Shown here: positions 25,819 through 34,617 of the stretch, piece after piece | Numbering within the stretch: the first letter of the stretch is position 1 | How the letters are laid out: each line of letters opens with the position of its first letter | From: Anaeroplasma sp902783745 | Lineage (GTDB): Bacteria > Bacillota_I > Bacilli_A > Acholeplasmatales > Anaeroplasmataceae | DNA length: 40,721 nucleotides | NCBI GenBank assembly: GCA_946617655.1 | Contig: CAMOKL010000013.1 | Span: forward strand, 1-40,721 | Direction of reading: 5' to 3' | Translations under genes and position numbers: made by a program | The notes under the pieces: model-generated | The model's database searches: none | What the model saw: the letters and a program-made list of their open reading frames with translations, nothing else | What the model was told of the DNA's origin: nothing

Positions 25819-25878
25819 ATCTTTAGTCTTCCTTTCGTAAGTGATTGTCATACTCAAACACTTGTTTTTTGTGAATAT

Positions 25879-25907
25879 ACACCAATAATATCATAAAATA
25901 CCTATAA
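25879..25907 (-). promoter_or_regulatory. Possible promoter of the fhs operon
   Basis: TATTAT lies about 65 bases before the fhs ATG on the minus strand, with a weak TTTAAT 17 bp upstream. Coordinates are approximate. Confidence 0.35.
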
Positions 25908-25935
25908 ATTAAACAAATAATTTAACTTTATTATG

Positions 25936-25956
25936 CCGAAAGCGTTTACTTTCGAC
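25936..25956. promoter_or_regulatory. Inverted repeat upstream of fhs
   Basis: CGAAAG (25937-25942) and CTTTCG (25949-25954) form an imperfect inverted repeat about 120 bases before fhs. No T-run follows, so it may be an operator or RNA hairpin rather than a terminator. Confidence 0.35.
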
Positions 25957-25979
25957 AACTTAAAAAATTTGTATTTAGT

Positions 25980-26015
25980 AAAAAAACAAATGGGGCATTT
26001 TTACAAATGTCCCAT
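25980..26015 (-). terminator. Terminator after the yebC-type gene
   Basis: ATGGG-A-CATTT pairs with AAATG-C-CCCAT (25990-26015, one mismatch), then TTGTTTTTTT on the minus strand. Confidence 0.85.
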
Positions 26016-26032
26016 AGCTTAGAAATGTAATT

Positions 26033-26773
26033 TTATTCTTCTTCTGAATCTTCTTCAGGTAAATTAGCATTATGAATTACATCTTCAATGTCATCATATT
26101 CAGCTAACATTTCAAGTAATCTCTTGAACTTACCTAAATGATCTTCATCAAGATCTACTGTAGTTGAAGGAACCATCTTAGTTTCGCATGTATCGAAATC
26201 GATATCTTCCTTAGCAGCTTCTAAAGCAGCCTTGATTCCATCATATGATTCAGGTGCAGCAACAATCTTAACAGTTCCATCTTCTGCAACAGTTAAATCT
26301 TCATAGTCTGCATTTTCACCCATCATTAATGCTTCTAATACTTCATCTTCACTCATACCAGCAAATTCAAAAATTGCCTTCTTTGCAAATAAGTAAGATA
26401 CTGCAGAACCAATTGTTCCACCTGTCTTATTGAATGCAGTTCTAACTTCAGTGAATGTACGGTTATCATTATCAGTTAAGCAGTTAACGATAACAGCAAC
26501 ATTACCTGGACCCATACCTTCATAAGACTTTTCCTTTGTAGCACCAGACTTAACGCCCTTTGCCTTTTCAATTGCACGCTTAATAACGTCAGCAGGAACT
26601 TGGTCCTTCTTTGCCTTAGCAATAACGTTCTTTAAGTTTTGGTTCATTTCTGGATCTGGATCACCAGCCTTTGCAGCAGCGAAAATTTCTTTTCCCCACT
26701 TACCATATTTACTTGATTTCATAGCAGCTGTCTTAGCCATAGATGCTGCACGAACTTCATGAGCACGTCCCAT
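26033..26773 (-). CDS. YebC/PmpR family protein, YeeN (YebC2) type
   Basis: A 246-aa TACO1/YebC family protein. The opening MGRAHEVRAASMAKTAAMKSSKYGKWGKEI is the YeeN-type variant rather than MAGHSKWANIKH; GDPDPEMN, DVIKRAIEKAKG, YEGMGPG and NDNRTFTEVR follow. Members have been described as DNA-binding regulators and more recently as translation factors that relieve ribosome stalling at proline tracts; which applies here is not shown by sequence. The C-terminus is strongly acidic. It is monocistronic, with a consensus promoter and a terminator. Confidence 0.9.
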   Translation of the reverse strand: MGRAHEVRAASMAKTAAMKSSKYGKWGKEIFAAAKAGDPDPEMNQNLKNVIAKAKKDQVPADVIKRAIEKAKGVKSGATKEKSYEGMGPGNVAVIVNCLTDNDNRTFTEVRTAFNKTGGTIGSAVSYLFAKKAIFEFAGMSEDEVLEALMMGENADYEDLTVAEDGTVKIVAAPESYDGIKAALEAAKEDIDFDTCETKMVPSTTVDLDEDHLGKFKRLLEMLAEYDDIEDVIHNANLPEEDSEEE

Positions 26774-26818
26774 ATAAATTACACAACCTTCCGTTTTTTT
26801 AGATTTTAATACTCGTTT

Positions 26819-26847
26819 ATTATATATAAAAAATATTTTACTTTCAA
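26819..26847 (-). promoter_or_regulatory. Promoter of the yebC-type gene
   Basis: TTGAAA (26842-26847), exactly 17 bp, TATAAT (26819-26824): near-perfect sigma-A promoter. Confidence 0.85.
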
Positions 26848-26924
26848 CTACTTTTTAATAAATAATTAGTCACATTAAATGCTTTTTTTGTTTTTTATTT
26901 TAAAATTAGCACTAAATCCTACTT

Positions 26925-27776
26925 TTATTTTGAATTTACCATATAAAGTATACCGATTGTACCAGGACCACAATGTGATGAAATAACACACCCTGCGTTA
27001 GTCTCTAATATATCAACATCATTGAATTCTTCTTTAATTTTTGCAATAAGATATTTTGCAGATTCATCTGCCATAGAATGTGTAACAATAATATGATCCT
27101 TATCTAATCTATCCTTATCAGATATTAATTGCTTAAGCATTCTATCAAGCGCAACCTTAATCTTACCAATAGGCTTTGCTTGAACATCCATCTTGCCACC
27201 TCTTACCTCAATAATAGGCTTAATTCTTAAAACTGTTGCCGCAAATCTTGCAACACCACTACATCTTCCACCTTTGTGAAGATATTCCATTTGCTCTATT
27301 GCAAATTGAGATAATACATAATCCGTATTCTTTTCTATATTAGCTGCGATTTCTCTTGCATTTAAGCCTAAGTCCCTATCCTTACAAGCTTTAAATAATA
27401 ATAGACCAATACCTGTAGATAAATTCTTAGAATCTATTGCATATGCTTTATCTTGTGCATCTAAGTTTTCAATCGCAATTCTTGCATTATTTAATGTAGA
27501 AGACATAGCCCCTGATATACCTGTATAAACTAGTTCATATCCCATATCTAAATATTTTTTAAATACAGTTTCAAAATCACCAATAGTAATTGCTGCAGTT
27601 TTAGGTAATACACCATTTGATGAAACTCTTTTATAAAGCTCTTCAGTTTTAATATCTACACCATCTTTTAATGATTCATCACCAAAATTAACATATAAAG
27701 GAATAACCTCAATATCTAATTTTTTAATTACATCTAATGGTAAATCATTTGTTGAATCAGTTAAAATTTTAACCAT
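26925..27776 (-). CDS. DegV family fatty-acid-binding protein (FakB-like)
   Basis: A 283-aa DegV protein. The family binds a fatty acid and, in FakAB systems, presents it to the kinase FakA for phosphorylation. The N-terminal ILTDSTNDLP motif, the TAAITIGDF and YTGISGAMSSTLNNA loops, EYLHKGGRCS, and the closing SSHCGPGTIGILY are all family features. AGGAGG precedes the ATG. It is transcribed divergently from hflX. No complete fakA is in the window, although a FakA C-terminal-like protein is encoded at 3270. Confidence 0.92.
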   Translation of the reverse strand: MVKILTDSTNDLPLDVIKKLDIEVIPLYVNFGDESLKDGVDIKTEELYKRVSSNGVLPKTAAITIGDFETVFKKYLDMGYELVYTGISGAMSSTLNNARIAIENLDAQDKAYAIDSKNLSTGIGLLLFKACKDRDLGLNAREIAANIEKNTDYVLSQFAIEQMEYLHKGGRCSGVARFAATVLRIKPIIEVRGGKMDVQAKPIGKIKVALDRMLKQLISDKDRLDKDHIIVTHSMADESAKYLIAKIKEEFNDVDILETNAGCVISSHCGPGTIGILYMVNSK

Positions 27777-27812
27777 GTGTATCCCTCCTAAAAACTTTAA
27801 AATTCTAAACTA

Positions 27813-27841
27813 ATTATAACTTAATGTTTATATTATTTCAA
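27813..27841 (-). promoter_or_regulatory. Promoter of the degV gene
   Basis: TTGAAA (27836-27841), 17 bp, TATAAT (27813-27818) on the minus strand. Its -35 is about 25 bp from the hflX -10 on the other strand, so the two promoters are back to back. Confidence 0.85.
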
Positions 27842-27861
27842 TTTTGTTTTAACATTAAAGG

Positions 27862-27870
27862 TGCTATAAT
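27862..27870 (+). promoter_or_regulatory. Extended -10 promoter of hflX
   Basis: TGCTATAAT on the plus strand, with a weak TTGTTT 15 bp upstream. AAGGTGG (27883-27889) is the ribosome site for the ATG at 27897. Confidence 0.75.
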
Positions 27871-27896
27871 ATTTAATAGTCTAAGGTGGTGTTATT

Positions 27897-29156
27897 ATGA
27901 ATGCTATATTAGTAGGAATAGAAACAAAAAACGATAGATATAATATTTCTTATTCATTAGATGAACTAAGAGCTTTAGCTGAAGTATTAGATATAAAAAC
28001 TATATATACAGTATCACAAAGATTAGATAAACCATCTCCATCTACTTATGTTGGTGGTGGTAAATTAACAGAGATTGCTGCCGCAGTTATTGCATACAAT
28101 GCTGATTTAGTTATATTTAATGATGAATTATCACCAGCTCAGCTTGAAAATTGTAGAGATGCATTACAAGTTGAGGTTATGGATAGATCATATCTAATAT
28201 TAAAAATATTTGAAGAGCATGCACAAACTAAAGAAGCTAAAATTCAAGTTAAGCTTGCAAAAAATATGTATCTTTTACCAAGAGTACAATTTATGAACCC
28301 AGGTGAAAAAAGAGTATCTGGTGCTTCTGGTATTACAAGAGGTAAAGGTGAAACATCAAAAGAATTAAATCGTAGAATGATTGAAGCTGAAATAGTTAGA
28401 TTAAATAAAGAACTAAAAGAAATTGAGGTTATGAAAGATAACCAAATAGACAAAAGAAAAAGAAATGAAGTTCCTATTGTTGCGTTAGTAGGCTATACTA
28501 ATGCAGGAAAATCATCAACTATGAATTCTATTTTAAAACACACTGGTGTAAGCATTGAAAAAAGTGTATATGAAAAAGACCAGCTTTTCGCAACATTAGA
28601 AACATTCAATAGAAAAATAACTTATAATAAAACAGAATTTATGCTTGTTGATACAGTTGGATTTGTATCTAAGCTACCACATAATTTAGTTGCATCATTT
28701 TATAATACATTAGCTGAAATTAGAAATGCTGATTTAATAATTCATGTACTTGATAGTTCAAGTGAATATATAAATGAACAATTAACGGTTGTAATGGAAG
28801 TATTAAATCAATTAGGAGCCCTTAAAATCCCTCAAATTATGGTTTTTAATAAGTGGGATGAAACAAGGAGCGAGTTCTTACAAGTACCTGGTTTTAAAAC
28901 AGTAAAATACTCAAATAAAACAGGATTAGGACTAGAAATATTATTACAAATGATATTAGATGAAATAAAGCCTTCATCAATACATGCAAGATTACTTATT
29001 CCATATAGTAAAGGTGACCTTTCTAATCTGATTGAAGAAAAAGCTGAAATATCTAATAAGGATTATAGAGAAGATGGAATTTATTATGAGGTTGAAATTC
29101 CAAAGAAGCTCTATTCTAAAGTAAAAGATTATGATTTAGATATGTTAGTATCATAA
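27897..29156 (+). CDS. hflX: Ribosome-associated GTPase HflX
   Basis: A 419-aa GTPase that binds the 50S subunit and splits stalled or stressed ribosomes. The N-terminal HflX domain has YVGGGKLTEI and FNDELSPAQ; a helical linker with SGASGITRGKGE follows. The G domain has G1 GYTNAGKSS near residue 200, G3 DTVGF and G4 NKWD. The C-terminal domain ends near LDMLVS. It is the only plus-strand gene in the window and is monocistronic, ended by a bidirectional terminator. Confidence 0.96.
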   Translation: MNAILVGIETKNDRYNISYSLDELRALAEVLDIKTIYTVSQRLDKPSPSTYVGGGKLTEIAAAVIAYNADLVIFNDELSPAQLENCRDALQVEVMDRSYLILKIFEEHAQTKEAKIQVKLAKNMYLLPRVQFMNPGEKRVSGASGITRGKGETSKELNRRMIEAEIVRLNKELKEIEVMKDNQIDKRKRNEVPIVALVGYTNAGKSSTMNSILKHTGVSIEKSVYEKDQLFATLETFNRKITYNKTEFMLVDTVGFVSKLPHNLVASFYNTLAEIRNADLIIHVLDSSSEYINEQLTVVMEVLNQLGALKIPQIMVFNKWDETRSEFLQVPGFKTVKYSNKTGLGLEILLQMILDEIKPSSIHARLLIPYSKGDLSNLIEEKAEISNKDYREDGIYYEVEIPKKLYSKVKDYDLDMLVS

Positions 29157-29161
29157 TAGAG

Positions 29162-29197
29162 AAAATGCGTAGAAATTAATCTACGCATTTTTTTATC
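29162..29197. terminator. Bidirectional terminator between hflX and metG
   Basis: AAATGCGTAGA (29163-29173) with TCTACGCATTT (29180-29190), 6-nt loop, T-run on the plus strand and TTTTCTC on the minus strand. It serves the two convergent genes. Confidence 0.9.
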
Positions 29198-31133
29198 TTA
29201 CTATATCTCCAGGTTTGCAATCACTAATATTTACTAATTCTAAATATGAATCATTTGCATCAGAACCACAAAGTAACATACCCTTTGATTCTTCTCCTCT
29301 TAACTTAATTGGCTTAAGATTCTTAACAACAATAACCTTCTTACCAATAAGCTTATTTGGTTCTTTATAGAATTTTGCAATACCAGATACGATTTGTCTA
29401 ACCTCAGTACCAATATTTACTTTAAATACTAAAAGCTTATCTGCCTTTGGATGTGGCTTAGCCTCAATGATTTCACCAACAACTAACTCAAGCTTATCAA
29501 AATCATCAATTGTAATTTCAGGCTTTGATTCAACTTCTTTTTCTTTTTCTATAGCCTTAGCTTGTGCTTCTTCTTTTTCAACAACAGATGCCATAACTTC
29601 ATTAACATCTAATCTTTTAAATACTACATCAATATCAGAAACCTGATATGTTAATTCCTTAGAATATGCTAAAGTATTAAAATCAACATTAGCTGTATTT
29701 AATGCCTTAAATACTTTATCTGCAGTTTCAGGAATTGCAGGCTTTAATAAGATTGTAATAATTCTAATAGCCTCAAGTAAATTATATAATACAGTTCTTA
29801 ATTCAGGAGCATTTATAGGATCCTTTGCTAAAGCCCAAGGCATTGTTAAATCAATATATTTGTTTGCAGCTCTTGCAGCAACCATTGCTTCTTCTAATGC
29901 ATCTCCAACTCTAAATTGATCCATTAAAGTCTTATATTTTGAAACTGAATTATTAATAGTATCAAATAATTCCTTATCATATTCTACTTCATCAATAAAT
30001 GAAATAGATGATTTACCAAAATACTTTAATACCATTGAAATAGTTCTTTTAACTAAATTACCATAAGTATTTGCTAAATCAGAATTAGTTCTTTCACAAA
30101 CTAATTCATAAGTTAAATTACCATCCTGTGCAAATGGAATTTCATGTAAGCAATAATATCTTACTGCATCAACACCAAATACCTTAACTAAATCATCAGC
30201 ATAAATCACATTACCCTTAGACTTAGACATCTTATTATGATTTGTTAAAACCCAAGGATGACCAAATACCTGTTTAGGTAATTTGATATCTAATGCCATT
30301 AAAATAATAGGCCAATAAATAGTATGGAATCTTAAGATATCCTTACCAATTAAATGTACATCTGCAGGCCAATATTTATTATATAATTCACCATTATTAC
30401 CATCTGGATTATATCCAATACCAGTGATATAGTTCATTAACGCATCAATCCAAACATAAATAACATGCTTAGGATCAGATATTACAGGAATACCCCAAGA
30501 ATATGATGTTCTTGAAACACATAAATCAGGTAATGGATTCTTTAAGAAGTTGTTTAACATTTCATTCTTTCTTGATTCAGGCTGAATGAAATCAGGGTTA
30601 TCATTAATATATGATAATAGCTTTCCTCTATATGGCTCAAGCTTTAAGAAATAGCATTCTTCACTATTCTTAGTAACCTTTGCACCACAATCAGGACAGC
30701 ATCCATCAACTAAATCCTTTTCTGTCCAATATGTTTCACAATCAACACAATAATATCCTTCATATTTACCCTTATAAATATCCCCCTTTGCTAAAAGCTT
30801 TTCGAAAGCTTTCGCAACAGCTTCTTCATGATATTTATCAGTAGTACGAATAAAATGATCAAATTTAACATTCATCATTTCATATGTATCTCTTAATTCC
30901 TTAGATACCTTATCAACATGCTCTTTTGGGCTAACACCAGCCTTTAAAGCCTTTTGTTCAATCTTTTGTCCGTGTTCATCTGTACCAGTCATGAAATAAG
31001 TATCATAACCATCCATCTTCTTATATCTTACAATACAGTCTGCAAGAATTGCTTCATAAACATTACCGATATGTGGCTTAGATGAAGTATATGCGATTGC
31101 AGTAGTTAAATAAAATTTCTTTTTTTCTGCCAT
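29193..31133 (-). CDS. metG: Methionyl-tRNA synthetase
   Basis: A 646-aa class I synthetase. The HIGN form of the HIGH signature is at residue 21, a Cys4 zinc knuckle lies at about 128-145 (CVDC and CCPDC), and KMSKS is near 300. Residues from about 545 form the EMAP-like tRNA-binding domain (FDKLELVVGEIIEAKPHPKADKLLV). The alanine/lysine/glutamate-rich linker before it is normal. It is monocistronic with its own promoter. In Bacillus metS also follows rsmI in the same chromosomal block. Confidence 0.97.
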   Translation of the reverse strand: MAEKKKFYLTTAIAYTSSKPHIGNVYEAILADCIVRYKKMDGYDTYFMTGTDEHGQKIEQKALKAGVSPKEHVDKVSKELRDTYEMMNVKFDHFIRTTDKYHEEAVAKAFEKLLAKGDIYKGKYEGYYCVDCETYWTEKDLVDGCCPDCGAKVTKNSEECYFLKLEPYRGKLLSYINDNPDFIQPESRKNEMLNNFLKNPLPDLCVSRTSYSWGIPVISDPKHVIYVWIDALMNYITGIGYNPDGNNGELYNKYWPADVHLIGKDILRFHTIYWPIILMALDIKLPKQVFGHPWVLTNHNKMSKSKGNVIYADDLVKVFGVDAVRYYCLHEIPFAQDGNLTYELVCERTNSDLANTYGNLVKRTISMVLKYFGKSSISFIDEVEYDKELFDTINNSVSKYKTLMDQFRVGDALEEAMVAARAANKYIDLTMPWALAKDPINAPELRTVLYNLLEAIRIITILLKPAIPETADKVFKALNTANVDFNTLAYSKELTYQVSDIDVVFKRLDVNEVMASVVEKEEAQAKAIEKEKEVESKPEITIDDFDKLELVVGEIIEAKPHPKADKLLVFKVNIGTEVRQIVSGIAKFYKEPNKLIGKKVIVVKNLKPIKLRGEESKGMLLCGSDANDSYLELVNISDCKPGDIVR

Positions 31134-31172
31134 AATATGTGCCTTCTTTCGGTCAAAATAAATACATAAGTA

Positions 31173-31201
31173 ATTATAACAAAATAAGTATAATTATTCA
31201 A
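31173..31201 (-). promoter_or_regulatory. Promoter of metG
   Basis: TTGAAT (31196-31201), 17 bp, TATAAT (31173-31178). Only about 35 bases separate the expected start from the ATG, too short for a T-box leader. Confidence 0.85.
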
Positions 31202-31228
31202 TAAATCATTAAACCATAAGAATTATAT

Positions 31229-32053
31229 TTATCTTTCTATCTTTTTATAATTCTTAACATAAGCTTCAGGTGTTAAAGATACAATAATATATGTATATAT
31301 AAATAATGGTAATCCAAATATTAATGTTAAAATACCAATATATTTATAAAACAATAAATTAATTAATAAAGTTAAAGATACCATTACAATAGTCATTAAT
31401 ATCGCAATAAATATAGTCTTATGATTTATAACATTATAAATCATTATATTATCACCCTTCTTATGTTGTGATAAATATGCAATAAATAATGTAATTAAAG
31501 TATTAATAACAACAAGTATAACAGTTGATATGATACCTACAATTTCATATTTAGTTAATAATAGTGTAATACTATTAACTATTAAAATATCTAATATCTT
31601 TTTAATTATAAATACTATAACAAATCTTTTTAAGCTTCTTGGACATAATATACGTCTAATCTTCATAGATGCAATTAAATACGCAATAATCATAGATAAT
31701 AATATTACAAAGCATGAAACTAAATTCCATATATATAATGCATTTGAATATGCATTTGCTTCATCAGATGAAATTAAAAGATCATTAACTACTATCTCTT
31801 TTATACCATCTACATTTATAATATTATTCAAAATATTTAACGGATTAGAAAAATAATAATTAAATATATCATTTGTTAACAAAGATAATTTCTCTTTTTC
31901 TACATTAATACCATTAATACTTGTGCTTGTAATTACTGATGTAGATATAGATAATATTGCACCCGCAACTAAAACACCTAAAAAAATAATAGCTACTATT
32001 AATAATATATATAATATACATCTAACAAAGTTTTTTAAATATAATTTCCCCAT
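31229..32053 (-). CDS. Unknown membrane protein, about six transmembrane helices
   Basis: A 274-aa protein I do not recognise. Hydrophobic segments fall at about residues 11-35, 108-130, 143-162, 168-192, 210-235 and 238-260. An approximately 70-residue loop between helices 1 and 2 (rich in Asn, Ile and Ser) would face outside if the N-terminus is inside. A short CPRSLKR cytoplasmic loop follows helix 2, and the tail is basic. No enzymatic motif is visible. Its start lies close after a terminator that ends the tmk-rsmI operon; a CGGGTG site precedes the ATG. It could be read by partial read-through or from a promoter not identified. Confidence 0.6.
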   Translation of the reverse strand: MGKLYLKNFVRCILYILLIVAIIFLGVLVAGAILSISTSVITSTSINGINVEKEKLSLLTNDIFNYYFSNPLNILNNIINVDGIKEIVVNDLLISSDEANAYSNALYIWNLVSCFVILLSMIIAYLIASMKIRRILCPRSLKRFVIVFIIKKILDILIVNSITLLLTKYEIVGIISTVILVVINTLITLFIAYLSQHKKGDNIMIYNVINHKTIFIAILMTIVMVSLTLLINLLFYKYIGILTLIFGLPLFIYTYIIVSLTPEAYVKNYKKIER

Positions 32054-32067
32054 ATTTCACCCGAAAA

Positions 32068-32090
32068 CAAAAGAGCACATCTGTGCTCTT
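32068..32090 (-). terminator. Terminator between the 177-aa gene and the membrane protein gene
   Basis: AAGAGCAC (32071-32078) with GTGCTCTT (32083-32090), followed on the minus strand by TTTTGTTTTC. Confidence 0.8.
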
Positions 32091-32622
32091 ATTTTATTAA
32101 ATGATCCTCTGATACATCAGTTTTTTGAATCAAATCAATTAATTCTGAAACCAAATCAATTGTCATATCTTCTTTCTCACCAGGAATAAATACCTGATGC
32201 ATCCATTTAGCATATCTTGGATTTAATATTCCTGTAATAGCTCCATATTTAATACCAAATATTAAAGGATATTCAATCTTTGGAATTAAAGTATCTTTTA
32301 CTAATGTATCTGATTTAAAACCTATTTTTTCTACTAATGAATAATAATCCATTTTAGATTCTAGTGTTAAGCAAGATCTAACATCTTCCTTACTTCCTAG
32401 TTTGTTTTCATAAGATCCATCATAAAAATAAATAGTATCTACATTTCTTTTAATTGCTGTTTTATTTAATATATCAAGAATTGCACAAGTGTATTTATCT
32501 TTAATATTACCCATTATAACAATTCCACTTTTTAAATCAGCAAACATATCCATAACACCTTTATAGTCTATTTCTTTGAATATGTTTTTAGATAAACCTT
32601 TAAATTTCTTAGGAAAATCCAT
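32089..32622 (-). CDS. Unknown conserved-looking protein, 177 aa
   Basis: A soluble 177-aa protein that I cannot place in a named family. The N-terminal part reads as alternating helix and strand (SGIVIMGNIKDKYTCAILDIL, then DTIYFYDGS), with a thioredoxin-like or Rossmann-like flavour that is not decisive; the second half has PLIFGIKYGAITGI and ends in acidic helices. No signal peptide or membrane segment is present. It starts one base after the rsmI stop (TAGAATG), with GAGGTG in the rsmI end as ribosome site. It is therefore co-translated with rsmI, occupying the place of abrB in Bacillus. Role unknown. Confidence 0.6.
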   Translation of the reverse strand: MDFPKKFKGLSKNIFKEIDYKGVMDMFADLKSGIVIMGNIKDKYTCAILDILNKTAIKRNVDTIYFYDGSYENKLGSKEDVRSCLTLESKMDYYSLVEKIGFKSDTLVKDTLIPKIEYPLIFGIKYGAITGILNPRYAKWMHQVFIPGEKEDMTIDLVSELIDLIQKTDVSEDHLIK

Positions 32623-32623
32623 T

Positions 32624-33475
32624 CTATTCACCTCTATTATTCTTATAGAAAGTGTAATTTTTATATAATTCTTTCCTGTCTAAATTAAACATTTTAGCAA
32701 CTTCTTTAATAGCATCATTTGGCTTATATCCTAAACTAATCATTTCATCTATTTTCTTATTAGGATCATCAACTAATGTGTTATCTTCCTTATATCCTTC
32801 AACTATTACAACCATTTCACCTTTATATTCCTCTTTATTGATAGATGAAATAGCCCCAGTAATAAATTCTTCATAAGTTTTAGTAAGCTCACGTGCTAAG
32901 CAACAATATCTATCTCCTAAAATCTCTTCCATATCAGATAATGTTTCATGTATTCTATGAGGTGCCTCATAAAATATTAAAGTTGATTTTAGATATTTTA
33001 AATCCTTTAATTCTTCTTTTCTTTTTGAAGATTTAGAATCTAAAAAGCCATAGAATGTATAAGGCATTGGTGCAATACCTGATGCGATTAAGGCAGAGAT
33101 TCCTGCAGAAGCGCCTGGGATTGTTGAAACCCTTAAGCCTTCTTCTCTTGCTTTTGCAACAATTTTATAACCAGGATCAGAAATAACAGGAAGACCTGCA
33201 TCACTTATTAACGCAATCTTCATACCATTTCTTATTTCTCTAACTACATCTAATGTTTTCTCATCTTGATTAAAATTATGATAGCTTTCTAGCTTAGTTT
33301 TAATTCCATAATGAGAAAGTAATACACCAGATGTTCTTGTATCCTCAGCATAAATTTTATCAACACTTTTAAGAATTTCTAAAGCTCTTAGGGTAATATC
33401 AGATAAATTACCAATAGGAGTTGCGACAAGATATAAAATTCCACTATCTTCTTCGTTAAAGCTTCTAGTTCTCAT
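32624..33475 (-). CDS. rsmI: 16S rRNA 2'-O-ribose C1402 methyltransferase
   Basis: A 283-aa tetrapyrrole-methylase-fold enzyme that methylates C1402 of 16S rRNA in the decoding centre. ATPIGNLSDITLRA, AEDTRTS, ISDAGLPVISDPGY, PGASAGISAL and FYEAPHRI are in the family order. The ATG is one base after the stop of the TerB-like gene (TAAAATG), so it is coupled. The block with trmN6 and ricT matches the yabB-yabC region of Bacillus. Confidence 0.96.
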   Translation of the reverse strand: MRTRSFNEEDSGILYLVATPIGNLSDITLRALEILKSVDKIYAEDTRTSGVLLSHYGIKTKLESYHNFNQDEKTLDVVREIRNGMKIALISDAGLPVISDPGYKIVAKAREEGLRVSTIPGASAGISALIASGIAPMPYTFYGFLDSKSSKRKEELKDLKYLKSTLIFYEAPHRIHETLSDMEEILGDRYCCLARELTKTYEEFITGAISSINKEEYKGEMVVIVEGYKEDNTLVDDPNKKIDEMISLGYKPNDAIKEVAKMFNLDRKELYKNYTFYKNNRGE

Positions 33476-33476
33476 T

Positions 33477-33884
33477 TTAGTTCTTTAAAATTCTTATTGT
33501 CTTTTCTCTTAAATCACGTTCAGCATAGACAACAGAGATTAATTCTCTTCTCTTTTCTGATGAAATCTTTAATGCCTTTTGAATTTTTTCTAAGAATAAT
33601 AATTCACTTGTGTTATATAAATCATCTTGCATTGTAATATAAACAAGATTTAAATATACAACATTCTTAACTACCGGATTACAATCACTAAAGAATTTAA
33701 TAGTGTTTTCTGCAGTATCAGTTAGACGGAATGAATATTCATCCTTAATTTGGTCAAGCTCTGCCATCATCTTATTTAAGACTCTTTTTTCAACATCAGT
33801 AGCTTCACCATCTATATCTACCATATAAATAGCTAAATCTAAGAATTTTAGCATTTCCTTTCTATTTAATAAACTTAAAAACAT
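33477..33884 (-). CDS. TerB-like small helical protein
   Basis: A 135-aa helical protein resembling the TerB fold. VDIDGEATDVEKRVLNKM is the acidic helix-loop pattern of TerB domains (acidic metal-binding-like site), and a second half has LFLEKIQKALKISSEKRRELISVV. TerB-like proteins occur in tellurite resistance and many other settings; no such function is implied here. ATG at 33884 follows GAGGTG, and the in-frame GTG nine bases upstream belongs to that site. It overlaps the trmN6 stop region and precedes rsmI, where Bacillus has yazA. Confidence 0.6.
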   Translation of the reverse strand: MFLSLLNRKEMLKFLDLAIYMVDIDGEATDVEKRVLNKMMAELDQIKDEYSFRLTDTAENTIKFFSDCNPVVKNVVYLNLVYITMQDDLYNTSELLFLEKIQKALKISSEKRRELISVVYAERDLREKTIRILKN

Positions 33885-33889
33885 AATTA

Positions 33890-34615
33890 TCACCTCGTTA
33901 AATTATATATTTTTAAAACTTCTTCAGTCCATTTATTATCACTATTATAGATATATAATGGCTCAAGAATTCTTAAAGATGGTGCTCCATCCTTAACTCC
34001 CTCAATTAATATATTATTACATTCACTACCAATTTTTGGATAGCAAAGACGTAATCTTTTTGGTTCAATCCTATATTTTCTCATACAATCTAGGATTTCT
34101 AATAATCTATCAGGTCTATGTACCATCGCAAATACTCCATGCGAATTAAGTAAGCTTGATGATTCTTTTATAATATCATCTAAGGTTGCTAAAATCTCGT
34201 GTCTCGCGATAGCCTTTCTATCATTTGGATTTATGTTATTACAACCAACCTTAAAATAAGGTGGGTTTACTGTAACAATATCAAAATTATGACCAATTTC
34301 TTTAGAAACATTAACTAAATTAGAATGTATAATTTTAATCCTAGATGATAAATTATTTTTATCTACACTCATTTCTGCAAGCTTAAAAGATTCTTCTTGT
34401 ACTTCAACACCTACTATATTTGCATCACATCTTTGTGATAAATATAGTGGTATTGGTGCATTGCCTGTACATAAGTCACAAATGTTTTTCACTCTTTTTG
34501 TAATAGATACAAAATCAGATAATATCATAGAATCTAGTGAAAATGAGAATGCATCTGAATCCTGATATATTTTTAATAATGGTATCCCTAATAATTCATG
34601 CTCTAATAAAGCCAC
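33890..34615 (-). CDS. tRNA1(Val) (adenine-N6) methyltransferase family (YabB/TrmN6)
   Basis: A 241-aa SAM-dependent methyltransferase of the YfiC/TrmN6/YabB family. IYQDSDAFSFSLDSMILSDF is the usual YabB opening; CDLCTGNAPIPLYLS is motif I, and VNPPYFK is the N6-adenine catalytic motif near residue 118. The start codon is GTG at 34615, preceded by AAGGGTG and two bases from the ricT stop. Gene position between ricT and rsmI matches yabB of Bacillus, which methylates A37 of tRNA1Val in the E. coli homologue. Confidence 0.92.
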   Translation of the reverse strand: MALLEHELLGIPLLKIYQDSDAFSFSLDSMILSDFVSITKRVKNICDLCTGNAPIPLYLSQRCDANIVGVEVQEESFKLAEMSVDKNNLSSRIKIIHSNLVNVSKEIGHNFDIVTVNPPYFKVGCNNINPNDRKAIARHEILATLDDIIKESSSLLNSHGVFAMVHRPDRLLEILDCMRKYRIEPKRLRLCYPKIGSECNNILIEGVKDGAPSLRILEPLYIYNSDNKWTEEVLKIYNLTR

Positions 34616-34617
34616 AA

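Noticed and set aside
31134..31178. T-box leader of metG
   Set aside because: The promoter is about 40 bases before the ATG, leaving no room for a T-box.
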